From Mycobacterium sp. DL99 (lineage in GTDB: Bacteria; Actinomycetota; Actinomycetes; Mycobacteriales; Mycobacteriaceae), in the NCBI RefSeq assembly GCF_004762045.1, contig NZ_SJOM01000007.1, positions 1,814,916-1,878,915 on the forward strand: a stretch of 64,000 nt of DNA, written 5' to 3'. Both the position numbers and the translations under genes were made by a program. The notes under the pieces were generated by a model. The model saw only the letters and a list, made by a program, of their open reading frames with translations, was not told where the DNA came from and ran no database searches. Positions 32,391 to 41,844 of this stretch are shown here, piece after piece (position 1 is the stretch's first letter; each line of letters opens with the position of its first letter).

Positions 32391-33017
32391 TCAGAGGCGG
32401 TCGAGCAGGGTTCTCGCGCCGGTACCCGTGAGTTCCTCGGCGGCCTGCCGGCGGCCGGTCATGGCCAGCAGCAACGCCTCGCCGGTTCCGGTGACTTCGG
32501 GGCCGCTACCATGCTCCCACTCGATATCGTTGGCGTGCAGTCGAAGTCCTCTGATTCGCCGGCCCGCCCCGAGCCGCGGGTTGCCCGGTACGAGGGGCAG
32601 GATTCGTCGCAGGCGCTGCGCCGGCACGGCGCGGGGGCGGTCGAGTGCACGGCGGATGTCCTGATGATGGACGGTGCCGTCGACCAATCCGATCATTCCG
32701 CCGAATCCCGCGGTCAGCCCCTGCGGCCGCAGATGCTGGTTGAGGAACTCGAGCAGTTCATCGGTGGACATGGTCGAGTATTCGGCGACACCGACCTCGT
32801 TGGCCCGCACGATCCGACCCTTCGCGAATCGCTTGAGCAATCCCGCAGGACCCAGATCCTCGTAGCTGATGACGTGTGCCACAACGTCTTTCACTGTCCA
32901 TCCCGCGCACAGCGATTCGGTCTGCCATTGCGCAGCGGTCAGGGTGGCGAGGAATTCGGCAAGGTCGGTTCGCTCGTCACGTGCCAGGTCCATGAGTGAC
33001 GGCTCGTCGGCGTTCAT
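32391..33017 (-). CDS. Mycothiol-dependent maleylpyruvate isomerase-family protein (DinB-like)
   Basis: A 208-residue protein of the MDMPI/DinB group. The N-terminal domain pattern LARDERTDLAEFLATLTAAQWQTESLCAGWTVKDVVAHVISYEDLG is diagnostic, and VDGTVHHQDIRRALDRPRAVP gives the second metal-ligand region (the His of VVAHV plus HHQD). Such proteins are often mycothiol S-transferases. Start ATG 33017 has a strong AGGAGG upstream. The natural substrate is unknown. Confidence 0.88.
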   Translation of the reverse strand: MNADEPSLMDLARDERTDLAEFLATLTAAQWQTESLCAGWTVKDVVAHVISYEDLGPAGLLKRFAKGRIVRANEVGVAEYSTMSTDELLEFLNQHLRPQGLTAGFGGMIGLVDGTVHHQDIRRALDRPRAVPAQRLRRILPLVPGNPRLGAGRRIRGLRLHANDIEWEHGSGPEVTGTGEALLLAMTGRRQAAEELTGTGARTLLDRL

Positions 33018-33088
33018 CGCGATGCCTCCTGTGAACGTGGACTCTACGCTTGCCGTGGTCCCGGATTGGGGCGCGATGTCGGCCGCAC

Positions 33089-33114
33089 GTTTGACCCACG
33101 CGTCAGCGGGGTAC
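33089..33114 (+). promoter_or_regulatory. SigF-type promoter of the three-gene small-protein operon (GTTT-N16-GGGTAC)
   Basis: GTTT at 33089-33092, GGGTAC at 33109-33114. The ATG at 33125 is 10 bases downstream, so the transcript has almost no leader. Confidence 0.72.
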
Positions 33115-33124
33115 ATCGCATGCC

Positions 33125-33358
33125 ATGAGACTTGGTGGATTGTTCGGAACACTCGTGCTCATCTGGTTGATCATCGGCGTGGTGGCAGCCTGGCAGCGCG
33201 ACTATTTCCATGGTGGATCAACTAACTGCGCGACCGCCGGGGCCATAGCGCTGACGGTCCTCGCCGGCCCGCTCAACTATGCGGGCGTCAATCCGAAGGT
33301 GGACGAGTGCCGTTTGCCGCAACCCAGCGCGATGGAATCCATCGCCGCCCTGAATTGA
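33125..33358 (+). CDS. Small membrane protein, SigF-type promoter
   Basis: A 77-residue protein with one N-terminal hydrophobic segment (LFGTLVLIWLIIGVVAAW) and a second weaker one (AGAIALTVLAGPLNYAGV). Two Cys (NCAT and DECRL) lie on the probable outside. The family is seen in many mycobacteria; function unknown. It is the first gene of an operon with the two following small genes (7- and 16-base gaps). Confidence 0.78.
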   Translation: MRLGGLFGTLVLIWLIIGVVAAWQRDYFHGGSTNCATAGAIALTVLAGPLNYAGVNPKVDECRLPQPSAMESIAALN

Positions 33359-33365
33359 GGTCGCC

Positions 33366-33521
33366 ATGATTGTTCTCGGGGCAATTCTGCTCATCCTCGG
33401 CTTGATCTTGAATGTTTACCTGCTCTGGGTGGTGGGCGTGATCCTGCTGGTCATCGGCGGGGTGTTCTGGCTGCTCGGCGCGGTCGGACGGCCGGTCGCC
33501 GGGCGGCGAAGCTGGTACTGA
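33366..33521 (+). CDS. DUF6131-type 51-residue membrane protein
   Basis: A 51-residue protein, too short for most gene callers: two hydrophobic helices (MIVLGAILLILGLILNVYLL and WVVGVILLVIGGVFWLLGAVG) and a basic GRRSWY tail. It is closely similar to the protein at 58720-58875. It lies 7 bases after the preceding gene. Function unknown; this class is common in stress operons of mycobacteria. Confidence 0.8.
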   Translation: MIVLGAILLILGLILNVYLLWVVGVILLVIGGVFWLLGAVGRPVAGRRSWY

Positions 33522-33537
33522 CAGAGGAGGTAGCTCG

Positions 33538-33795
33538 ATGCCGAATCCGTCGATCAAGGACGAGAAGCTCTACGAGGAGCTGCGGGACGAAGGCAATTCG
33601 AAGGAAAAGGCCGCGCGGATCTCCAACGCCGCTGCCGCCAGGGGTCGTTCGAGCGTTGGCCGCTCCGGCGGCAAGTCCGGTTCCTATGCCGACTGGACCG
33701 TCGACCATCTGCGCAGCCGGGCGAAAGATCTTGGCATCAAAGGGTATTCCGACAAGAAGAAGCGCGAGCTGATCGGGATGCTCCGAAACCACTGA
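33538..33795 (+). CDS. Small basic protein with a Rho N-terminal (SAP-like) motif
   Basis: An 85-residue protein. Residues 1-40 (MPNPSIKDEKLYEELRDEGNSKEKAARISNAAAARG) are a conserved module found in actinobacterial stress operons. Residues 50-85 (YADWTVDHLRSRAKDLGIKGYSDKKKRELIGMLRNH) form the Rho_N/SAP helix-extended-loop-helix, suggesting nucleic-acid binding. Strong GAGGAGG ribosome site. Last gene of the SigF-type operon, followed by a strong terminator. Confidence 0.85.
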   Translation: MPNPSIKDEKLYEELRDEGNSKEKAARISNAAAARGRSSVGRSGGKSGSYADWTVDHLRSRAKDLGIKGYSDKKKRELIGMLRNH

Positions 33796-33819
33796 TCCCT
33801 GGCCGGAGGGGAGGCCGGC

Positions 33820-33852
33820 CCACGGCCCCGCTGCACCGGAGCGGGGCCGTGG
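33820..33852 (+). terminator. Strong GC-rich hairpin terminator, 13-bp perfect stem
   Basis: Arms 33820-33832 and 33840-33852 with a 7-base loop lie 25 bases after the Rho_N-type gene. It is followed by TGTT, not a long T run. Confidence 0.75.
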
Positions 33853-34037
33853 TGTTCGGCCTGAGTCCACCGGTGCCGTCTGTTCGGCGTATGACCTGCT
33901 CAGGGCGCTTTGTCTGGCCTCAGCCGGGGCCGTTGTAGACGATCATGGTGTTTTTCTCGCCAGACCTGCCCAGGCGATCTACCGTGGAGTCAGCCCATGC
34001 ACGGCAGGTGGGGCAGGAATGGCGGGAAGGAGCAGCC

Positions 34038-34346
34038 ATGCACGGCCCAAAAGATCCGGTTGATCACGCTCGGACAACCCGACCGCACGCCGGAGAGTCG
34101 ATGAAGGACAACGTCATCTTGCCCGCGCTGGTATTGATCCTCGTGGGGCTGGTGCTGTTCGTCGGCACTTTGGCGGCTTTCGCCACTGGCCACTCCGATG
34201 TGGGCCTGACCGTAGGCACATTGTCTGCGGCCGGATTCGTCATCGGATCGATGTGGCTGGCGCTCGAACATATGCGGGTGCGGCGTATCGAGGATCGCTG
34301 GTACACAGATCATCCCGGCGTCATGCGGCAGCGGCCGAGCAGCTGA
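34038..34346 (+). CDS. usfY: UsfY-family membrane protein
   Basis: A 102-residue protein: an N-terminal conserved segment (DPVDHARTTRPHAGESMKD), two hydrophobic helices (ILPALVLILVGLVLFVGTLAAF and VGLTVGTLSAAGFVIGSMWLAL) and the tail RVRRIEDRWYTDHP. It lies upstream of rsbW-sigF as usfY does in M. tuberculosis, though an opposite-strand gene intervenes here. Start ATG 34038 is chosen for its GGAAGGAG ribosome site. Function unknown. A scrap of a second copy lies at 29998-30080. Confidence 0.8.
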   Translation: MHGPKDPVDHARTTRPHAGESMKDNVILPALVLILVGLVLFVGTLAAFATGHSDVGLTVGTLSAAGFVIGSMWLALEHMRVRRIEDRWYTDHPGVMRQRPSS

Positions 34347-34409
34347 CGTCCGCGCCGAGCGACCCGGCCGCGGTGCGGCCGGGTCCGTGTCTTGTGGTGC
34401 GGTGGGTGC

Positions 34410-34754
34410 TCAGAAGGTGAGTGCCAGTACGGCGAAATCGATCGCCAACAAAGCTAATCCGGCCAGTGGGACGAGAATGCCGTACCGAAGCCGGGAGGTG
34501 AAGATCGATACGGCGATCGTCACCACCGGCACCACGGGCGCGCCGTAGAACAGGATCCCGAACCAGAATTCTCCTGGACCCTTGGTCGCACAGCCCTCGC
34601 CGGTGCAGCCGGCCATGCTCATCACCGCAGCCATGCCGTACAGGTACACCGCGACGGCAGCGGGCACTGTCAACAGGACCAGTACCCAGGTCAGCGAAAT
34701 CCGCATCCGGCGCTGGCCGTTGTGCTGTGTCTGCACAGTCTGTGATTCGGTCAT
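34410..34754 (-). CDS. Small membrane protein with three to four hydrophobic segments
   Basis: A 114-residue protein, not recognised. Hydrophobic segments lie at about 20-45, 64-85 and 90-114, with a C-x4-C pair (GCTGEGC) after the first one. The plan is like that of the protein at 12554-12964. It is inserted between usfY and rsbW on the opposite strand. A GGGTAT hexamer at 34772-34767 lies 12 bases upstream on its strand, but without a GTTT at normal distance. Confidence 0.75.
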   Translation of the reverse strand: MTESQTVQTQHNGQRRMRISLTWVLVLLTVPAAVAVYLYGMAAVMSMAGCTGEGCATKGPGEFWFGILFYGAPVVPVVTIAVSIFTSRLRYGILVPLAGLALLAIDFAVLALTF

Positions 34755-34888
34755 GGCGTCCGCATACCCAGTTTCGGGACTTCTGCACGGGTGGCAGCTC
34801 GACTTCGAGGTGATCTGGGCCAACAGCGATTCCTCGACGAGGCGGCAGGTCCGGATCCATGGCGTCGATAATCCCGCGTTGATCACAG

Positions 34889-34914
34889 GTTTCGGGTTAC
34901 GCAACGATGGGCAT
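34889..34914 (+). promoter_or_regulatory. SigF-type promoter of rsbW-sigF (GTTT-N16-GGGCAT)
   Basis: GTTT at 34889-34892 and GGGCAT at 34909-34914, one mismatch to consensus, 55 bases before rsbW. Autoregulation of this operon by SigF is known in M. tuberculosis. Confidence 0.65.
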
Positions 34915-34969
34915 CCCTGGCGGGGGTCCCAGCTTGGGATACTGTCGATCCGAGATGTCGGGAGGTGAG

Positions 34970-35404
34970 ATGGCCGACGAACAGGGCCAACCCAGGCCGC
35001 CGCACCGCACGGAGCGGGCGGTGGAGATTCGGGTCGCTGCCAGGTTGGAGAACCTGGCCGTAGTGCGCACACTGGTCGCTGCGGTAGCAGCATTCGAGGA
35101 CCTTGATTTCGACGTCGTCGCCGATCTGCGGCTGGCCGTAGACGAGGCCTGCACCGCCCTGATCCGGGCCGCGGTCCCGGATTCGAGCCTGCAGCTGACC
35201 GTCGACCCGGGTGATGAGACGGTGGTGATCACCGCCGCCACCACCTGCACGGGCGCCGGGGTGGTCGAGCCGGGCAGCTTCAGCTGGCACGTGTTGAGTT
35301 CCCTGACCGACGAGGTCAAGACGTTCAACAACGGTGACGGGCCCGACACCGGCCACGTATTCGGCATCACCCTGACGACGAGGCGAGCGAGCCTGCTGCG
35401 GTGA
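34970..35404 (+). CDS. rsbW: Anti-sigma factor RsbW (UsfX), SigF antagonist
   Basis: A 144-residue HATPase-fold anti-sigma factor that binds SigF. Blocks: VEIRVAARLENLAVVRTLVAAV, DLRLAVDEACTALIRAA and FSWHVLSSLTDEVKTFNNGDG. Start ATG 34970 has a perfect GGAGGTGA; upstream in-frame starts precede that site. Its stop overlaps the sigF start by 4 bases (GTGA), giving coupled translation, as for Rv3287c-Rv3286c. Confidence 0.93.
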   Translation: MADEQGQPRPPHRTERAVEIRVAARLENLAVVRTLVAAVAAFEDLDFDVVADLRLAVDEACTALIRAAVPDSSLQLTVDPGDETVVITAATTCTGAGVVEPGSFSWHVLSSLTDEVKTFNNGDGPDTGHVFGITLTTRRASLLR

Positions 35405-36153
35405 CGTCCGAATATGCGGATGTTCGCGACATGTTTCGCGAACTCAGCGGACTGTCCGAGGACTCGTCGGCCTACGAACGCCAACGTGAGCGGATTGTCG
35501 AGCGGTGCCTGCCGCTCGCCGATCACATCGCACGCCGATTCGACGGCCGCGGTGAACCGCGTGACGACCTGACCCAGGTGGCCAGGGTCGGCCTGGTCAA
35601 CGCGGTAAACCGATTCGATGTCGAGGCCGGATCGGACTTCGTGTCGTTCGCGGTGCCGACGATCATGGGGGAGGTCCGGCGCCACTTCCGGGATAACAGC
35701 TGGTCGGTGAAGGTACCGCGGCGACTCAAGGAACTGCACCTGCGCCTGGGCGCGGCGACTGCGGAGCTGTCCCAGCGCTTGGGTCGGGCGCCGACGGCCT
35801 CCGAGCTTGCCGCGGAACTCGACATGGACCGCGAAGAGGTGATCGAAGGACTGGTCGCGGGCAGTTCGTACAACACACTGTCGATCGACAGCGGCGGCGG
35901 GGGCGACGAGGACGCGCCGGCGATAGTCGACACGCTCGGCGATGTGGATGACGGCCTGGATCAGATCGATGATCGAGAAACGTTGCGGCCGTTGCTCGCT
36001 CAATTACCTGAGCGGGAACGAACGGTACTGGTGCTGCGATTCTTCGAATCCATGACCCAGACGCAGATCGCCGAGCGTGTCGGTGTCTCGCAGATGCATG
36101 TATCGCGACTGCTGGCGAAATCGCTAGCGCGACTTCGTGACCAGCTGCAGTAG
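35401..36153 (+). CDS. sigF: Alternative RNA polymerase sigma factor SigF
   Basis: A 250-residue group 3 sigma factor (SigB/SigF class) with regions 2 (DHIARRFDGRGEPRDDLTQVARVGLVNAVNRFDVEAGSDFVSFAVPTIMGEVRRHFRD), 3 (LSQRLGRAPTASELAAELDMDREEVIEGL) and 4 (LLAQLPERERTVLVLRFFESMTQTQIAERVGVSQMHVSRLLAKSLARLR). It controls stationary-phase and envelope stress genes in mycobacteria. GTG start. Its 3' end overlaps the convergent STAS gene by 30 bases. Confidence 0.96.
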   Translation: MTSEYADVRDMFRELSGLSEDSSAYERQRERIVERCLPLADHIARRFDGRGEPRDDLTQVARVGLVNAVNRFDVEAGSDFVSFAVPTIMGEVRRHFRDNSWSVKVPRRLKELHLRLGAATAELSQRLGRAPTASELAAELDMDREEVIEGLVAGSSYNTLSIDSGGGGDEDAPAIVDTLGDVDDGLDQIDDRETLRPLLAQLPERERTVLVLRFFESMTQTQIAERVGVSQMHVSRLLAKSLARLRDQLQ

Positions 36154-36546
36154 CGGAGTTTTGCCGTTCAGCATGGACAGTGCCGCGGCCACGCTGTAGC
36201 ACGTGCGCAGCGCCGAATCCGGGTCGCAGATACGCAGCAGCCGGTTCACGGCCCTGCTGGGCGCCAGCACCCAGTCGATATCGGTCGTCGAGCACTGCAA
36301 TCCGATGGCCATGAGGGCGGAAAACCCTGCAGTGCCGAAGAATTCGACATTGGTGAGGTCGATCACGACCCGCTTGGCCTTGATGGTGTGCCGCAACGCG
36401 TAGTCGGCGAAATCAGCTGCGTTGACGGCGTCGATTTCGCCGTGGGCGCTGATCACCGCCGTTGACGGCGGCAGCCAGCGCGTGGCGAATGTGGCTGGCG
36501 ATTCGTCGGTCTGGTCTATCAGTGCGCTCGTCGAAAAGACGGTCAT
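36124..36546 (-). CDS. STAS-domain anti-anti-sigma factor
   Basis: A 140-residue STAS protein (STAVISAHGEIDAVNAADFADYALRHTIKAKRVVIDLTNVEFFGTAGFSALMAIGLQC). The site loop FFGTAGFSA keeps a Thr where the SpoIIAA phospho-residue would be, unlike the 31688 paralogue (FFGAGCFA). It probably counteracts RsbW. Convergent with sigF. Start ATG 36546, with GGAG upstream. Confidence 0.88.
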   Translation of the reverse strand: MTVFSTSALIDQTDESPATFATRWLPPSTAVISAHGEIDAVNAADFADYALRHTIKAKRVVIDLTNVEFFGTAGFSALMAIGLQCSTTDIDWVLAPSRAVNRLLRICDPDSALRTCYSVAAALSMLNGKTPLLQLVTKSR

Positions 36547-36644
36547 TGGTAGCTCCATCAGTCGTAATACACGTATTCGTACTGTTGGTGCGGCGTCAAT
36601 CGACAATGATGCGAGTTCCCGCGCGTATGTCGATGACGCTCGCT

Positions 36645-36697
36645 GCGGCTGTGAACTCAACCTGCCAACGACCCTACCGCGATCAAGGTCATCGAAC
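36645..36697 (-). promoter_or_regulatory. Promoter and leader shared with the first STAS gene
   Basis: On the minus strand GTTCGA (36697-36692), 12 bases, CGGTAG (36679-36674), then the 20-base box at 36664-36645, identical to 32248-32229 and at nearly the same distance from the hexamers. The flanking leader is not conserved. The rest of the 36547-36743 gap holds nothing else I can name. Confidence 0.55.
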
Positions 36698-36743
36698 AAT
36701 TTGTCTGAGTGGATTCTTATAGTTCCAGGTCAGACTGTTTCGC

Positions 36744-37289
36744 ATGCCGAACACCAACGCCATTGCCGGGGTGCTGCTGGCCGCCGGTGCGGGCACCCGC
36801 TTCGGAATGCCGAAAGTTCTTGCTGAAGAGGGTGATTGGCTGTCGCGGGCGGTGATCGCACTCGATGACGGCGGTTGCGATGACGTGATCGTGGTACTCG
36901 GTGCCGCCGTGGTCGAGGTGCCTGCGCCCGCCCGCACAGTGGTGGCCGCTCGCTGGGCCGATGGCATGAGCGCGTCGGTGCGCGAAGGGCTGGAGGCCGT
37001 CGGCGACGCCGAATGGGTCGTCCTGCACACCGTCGACACCCCGGATGTCGGGGCCGGGGTCGTGGCCCGGGTCCTGGGCGCAGCGCGCGCCTCCGGCTCC
37101 GGCCTGGCACGCGCCAGCTACGACGGTCGCCCCGGTCACCCCGTCGTCGTGTCCCGCAGGCATCTGGCGGCCCTCGCAGCCACGCTGCACGGCGACCAAG
37201 GGGCCCGTGCGTTCCTGGGCGGCCGCGACGACGTCATCGCCGTGGAATGCGGTGACCTGGCCACCGGACTCGACATCGACGAACGCTGA
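36744..37289 (+). CDS. MobA/MocA-like nucleotidyltransferase
   Basis: A 181-residue NTP-transferase. The nucleotide-binding signature GVLLAAGAGTRFGMPKVL is at the N-terminus, and VVLHTVDTPDVGAG carries the metal-binding Asp. GRPGHPVVVSRRHLAALAATLHGDQGARAFL is the typical MocA-like C-terminal block. It could be a molybdenum-cofactor cytidylyl- or guanylyltransferase; no other cofactor gene is nearby. It ends 3 bases from the convergent mdh. Confidence 0.87.
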   Translation: MPNTNAIAGVLLAAGAGTRFGMPKVLAEEGDWLSRAVIALDDGGCDDVIVVLGAAVVEVPAPARTVVAARWADGMSASVREGLEAVGDAEWVVLHTVDTPDVGAGVVARVLGAARASGSGLARASYDGRPGHPVVVSRRHLAALAATLHGDQGARAFLGGRDDVIAVECGDLATGLDIDER

Positions 37290-37292
37290 CCG

Positions 37293-38288
37293 CTAGAGCA
37301 GGCCGAGCCGCTCGACCGCCTGGCGCTCGTCGAGCAGTTCGGCCACCGACGCGTCGATACGGGCCCGGGAGAAGCCGTTGATCTCCAGGCCCTCCACGAT
37401 CTCCCAAACTCCGTCGACCGCGCGCACCGGCAGCGAGGCGACAACCCCCTCGGGCACCCCGTAGACACCGGGAGAAGGCAGTGCCACCGACGTCCAGTCA
37501 TCGGGATCGGTGCCGTCCACCCAGTCCCGCACATGGTCGATGGCCGCGTTGGCGGCCGACGCCGCCGACGAGGTGCCCCGGGCCTCGATGATCGCGGTAC
37601 CGCGGGTGGCGACGGTCGGGATGAAGTCGTTGGTCAGCCAGTCGGTGTCTGATGCGTAGTCGGAGCCCGGCCGCCCGTCGACCACCGCGTGGAAGATGTC
37701 GGGGTACATGGTCGGGGAGTGGTTGCCCCACACGGTCACCCGGGACACGTCGGTGACGTGCGCACCCGCGTGGGTGGCCAGGGCGGCGACGGCCCGGTTG
37801 TGGTCGAGCCGGGTCAGCGCGGTGAAACGCTGCGCCGGGATGTCGGGGGCGTGCGCGGCGGCCACCAGTGCATTGGTGTTCGCCGGATTGCCGACCACGA
37901 CGATGCGCACGTCATTGGCCGCGCCGGCGTTCAGGGCCTTGCCGGACTCGGCGAAGATCGCGGCGTTGGCCGCCAACAGGTCCGCACGTTCCATGCCTTT
38001 ACTGCGCGGCCTGGCCCCGACCAGCAGCGCGACGTCGACACCGTCGAACGCCCGCACCGGGTCGTCGTGAATCTCGATGTCGACCAGCCCATCGAAGGCG
38101 CTGTCGACCAGTTCCATGACGACGCCTTCGGCCGCACGGACCGCTGAGGGCAGTTCCAGCAGGCGCAGCTTCACCGGGACGTCACGTCCCAGCAGGGCGC
38201 CCGCCCCGATGCGGAACAGCGCGGCATAGCCGATCTGGCCGGCCGCACCGGTCACCGTGACGACCTTGGGGTTCGCGGGCGTGCTCAC
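37293..38288 (-). CDS. mdh: Malate dehydrogenase
   Basis: A 331-residue NAD-dependent malate dehydrogenase of the TCA cycle. [21 protein letters not shown] is the NAD-binding loop, [15 protein letters not shown] carries the substrate arginines, and LTRLDHNRA and [12 protein letters not shown] contain the catalytic Asp and His. Its start overlaps the end of the upstream small gene by 4 bases, so they form an operon. Confidence 0.95.
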   Translation of the reverse strand: MSTPANPKVVTVTGAAGQIGYAALFRIGAGALLGRDVPVKLRLLELPSAVRAAEGVVMELVDSAFDGLVDIEIHDDPVRAFDGVDVALLVGARPRSKGMERADLLAANAAIFAESGKALNAGAANDVRIVVVGNPANTNALVAAAHAPDIPAQRFTALTRLDHNRAVAALATHAGAHVTDVSRVTVWGNHSPTMYPDIFHAVVDGRPGSDYASDTDWLTNDFIPTVATRGTAIIEARGTSSAASAANAAIDHVRDWVDGTDPDDWTSVALPSPGVYGVPEGVVASLPVRAVDGVWEIVEGLEINGFSRARIDASVAELLDERQAVERLGLL

Positions 38289-38617
38289 GTGTGCACCTCC
38301 AGCCCGAGGATTTCCGTCGCGTACCGCCGCACGGTGTCCTCCGAGATCGCGGCGGCATCCTCGAAGCCGGGGCGGCCCCGACTGCTCAGGAATCCGGTGG
38401 CGGGATCGAGGATGACCTCCGCGAGCAGCTCGCCGGTGGTCGGTTCACATACCGCCCACGTGTACCGGGTGTCATCGGCCCAGCCGTCCTCGGCGTCGTG
38501 AACGTAGTCCAGGTCCTCCTCGCCCAGGTCGGTGAGCGCGGGCCGGTCGTCGACCCGGTCGTCGGCACGCAGTCCGCGCAGATACCACTGGCCGTTGTTG
38601 ATCTCCACAGGTTCCAC
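38285..38617 (-). CDS. Small conserved protein upstream of mdh, possibly GNAT-derived
   Basis: A 110-residue acidic protein ([64 protein letters not shown]...). The pattern of a receptor strand followed by '[14 protein letters not shown]' recalls the first half of a GNAT acetyltransferase, but the acetyl-CoA loop is missing, so catalysis is unlikely. Overlaps mdh by 4 bases. Confidence 0.75.
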   Translation of the reverse strand: MEPVEINNGQWYLRGLRADDRVDDRPALTDLGEEDLDYVHDAEDGWADDTRYTWAVCEPTTGELLAEVILDPATGFLSSRGRPGFEDAAAISEDTVRRYATEILGLEVHT

Positions 38618-38654
38618 AGGACCAGCGTTCCATAGGCGCCCGCCTGAAACGCCG

Positions 38655-38687
38655 CGAGGCCGTAGTCACCTGGTGACTACGGCCTCG
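38655..38687 (-). terminator. Perfect 16-bp inverted repeat downstream of accA3
   Basis: Arms 38655-38670 and 38672-38687 with one central base. It lies 18 bases after the accA3 stop in the direction of transcription and is the likely terminator between accA3 and the next small gene. Confidence 0.8.
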
Positions 38688-38704
38688 ACGGAAAGAACTG
38701 GGCG

Positions 38705-40531
<1,827 letters not shown>

Positions 40532-40699
40532 TTAAGAATCTATCGCGGGCAGTTTATGCGCCGCACCTTGAGGCTTCCCAATCCGGTATCGGTTACCGAT
40601 GAGTAGGTTTTGGCTGAAATCTGTCGGTGGACACATCGATCCTGCTGACGTGCGAAATTCCCGTCTCGGGGGACAGTCCGACGCTATTACCGTTGGCCC

Positions 40700-41416
40700 G
40701 TGGGCGCGGGGATATTGGTCATTGTCGTGGGCGTGTTGGTGGGCGGGGCCATGGCGACCTCACCGAAGCGCATCTGGTGGGTCACCCAGTCGTGGAAGTT
40801 CAAGGATCCGGAGGCGAACGAACCGAGCGACACTGCCTACGGGATGACCCGGGCGGGCGGGGTTTTCGTGATCCTTCTGGCGCTGTTTCTGGGTGCGTCG
40901 ACCATTCACAGTCACTTCCAGCGGCAGAACCGCCGCGAAGCGCAGGAGCAGCAGCAGGCGGCTGAGGCGGCCTTTGTCGCCCCCGCGCCGGAGAACCGCG
41001 GCCAGCTGCCGGTGATCGGCTATTTCGCCGAGGAGAGGGAGCGCGGCGCGACGATCACGGTGTATTACCTGGCGCCTGGCGAATCGGTGCGTGAGGCGAT
41101 AAGCCACATGAACCACAGGGACAGTTACCCGTGCTACACCTCGGCGGGTCCGAGTCCGGCGTGGGACGCGCCACCGGTCGTGAACCCCGAATTGATCTGG
41201 GCGCCCAAAGAACTCGGCGACCTCGCGAAGTCCGAAGGCTGCCGTCCTGGCGCCGGTCGTGAGGTTCACGAAACGTCACGGTTCGTCGACAGTTCGGTGG
41301 CACTGCCGGTCGTCACCGACTCGGCCATCGTCGATCGGAACGGAACCGAGATCCGGCCGGCGGCGCCGGGCAACGTCGTCCCCAAACTCTCTGAGGAACT
41401 CCGGACAGACCCCTGA
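40700..41416 (+). CDS. Membrane-anchored protein with DUF6199-like N-terminus
   Basis: A 238-residue protein. Residues 1-20 are a hydrophobic helix (ILVIVVGVLVGGAMAT), then SPKRIWWVTQSWKFKDPEANEPSDTAYGMTRAGG, a conserved cytosolic link, then a second helix (VFVILLALFLGAST) and a soluble outside domain with two Cys (SYPCYT, SEGCRP). Two-helix start of this type is seen in DUF6199 proteins; function unknown. GTG start at 40700. It is divergent from accA3 and convergent with sufE. The 201-base gap before it holds only the accA3 leader and no feature I can name. Confidence 0.75.
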   Translation: MGAGILVIVVGVLVGGAMATSPKRIWWVTQSWKFKDPEANEPSDTAYGMTRAGGVFVILLALFLGASTIHSHFQRQNRREAQEQQQAAEAAFVAPAPENRGQLPVIGYFAEERERGATITVYYLAPGESVREAISHMNHRDSYPCYTSAGPSPAWDAPPVVNPELIWAPKELGDLAKSEGCRPGAGREVHETSRFVDSSVALPVVTDSAIVDRNGTEIRPAAPGNVVPKLSEELRTDP

Positions 41417-41424
41417 GCGCGCGC

Positions 41425-41844
41425 TCAGGCCGCGCGCAGCCGCCGCTTGATCCGCGTCAGCATCGCCGACATTCCGCGTAGACGCAGCGGGCTGATCAGC
41501 GCGGCCAGGCCCAGCGCGGTGTAGAAGTCGTCGGGCACCGCCAGGATGTCATCGGCGGACTGGCCGTCCAGGCCGGTGGCCAGGATCGCCGCGAACCCGC
41601 GTGTTGTGGGGGCCTCCGGGGGAGCGCTGAAGTAAAGCCGAACCTTCTCCCGGTCGGACGCGTCGACGTCCAGAAACAGCGGGGACTGACACTCCGGAAC
41701 CGGCTCCATGGCCGCTTCCTCGAGGTGAGTCGGCAAGGGTGGCAACTCGGTGGCGAACTCCAACAACAGCTGCAACTTGTCCTGGCCGGTCACCTCCTGG
41801 AAGTCGGAGACAACCTCCGCCAGGGAGTCCGGCATCGAACTCAT
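41425..41844 (-). CDS. sufE: SufE-family cysteine desulfuration protein
   Basis: A 139-residue SufE-like sulfur acceptor ([34 protein letters not shown]...[13 protein letters not shown]). The acceptor Cys is in PECQSP. It takes sulfur from a cysteine desulfurase and passes it on. Its start overlaps the end of sseA by 4 bases, so the two sulfur-handling genes are coupled, as in Rv3283-Rv3284. Confidence 0.9.
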   Translation of the reverse strand: MSSMPDSLAEVVSDFQEVTGQDKLQLLLEFATELPPLPTHLEEAAMEPVPECQSPLFLDVDASDREKVRLYFSAPPEAPTTRGFAAILATGLDGQSADDILAVPDDFYTALGLAALISPLRLRGMSAMLTRIKRRLRAA

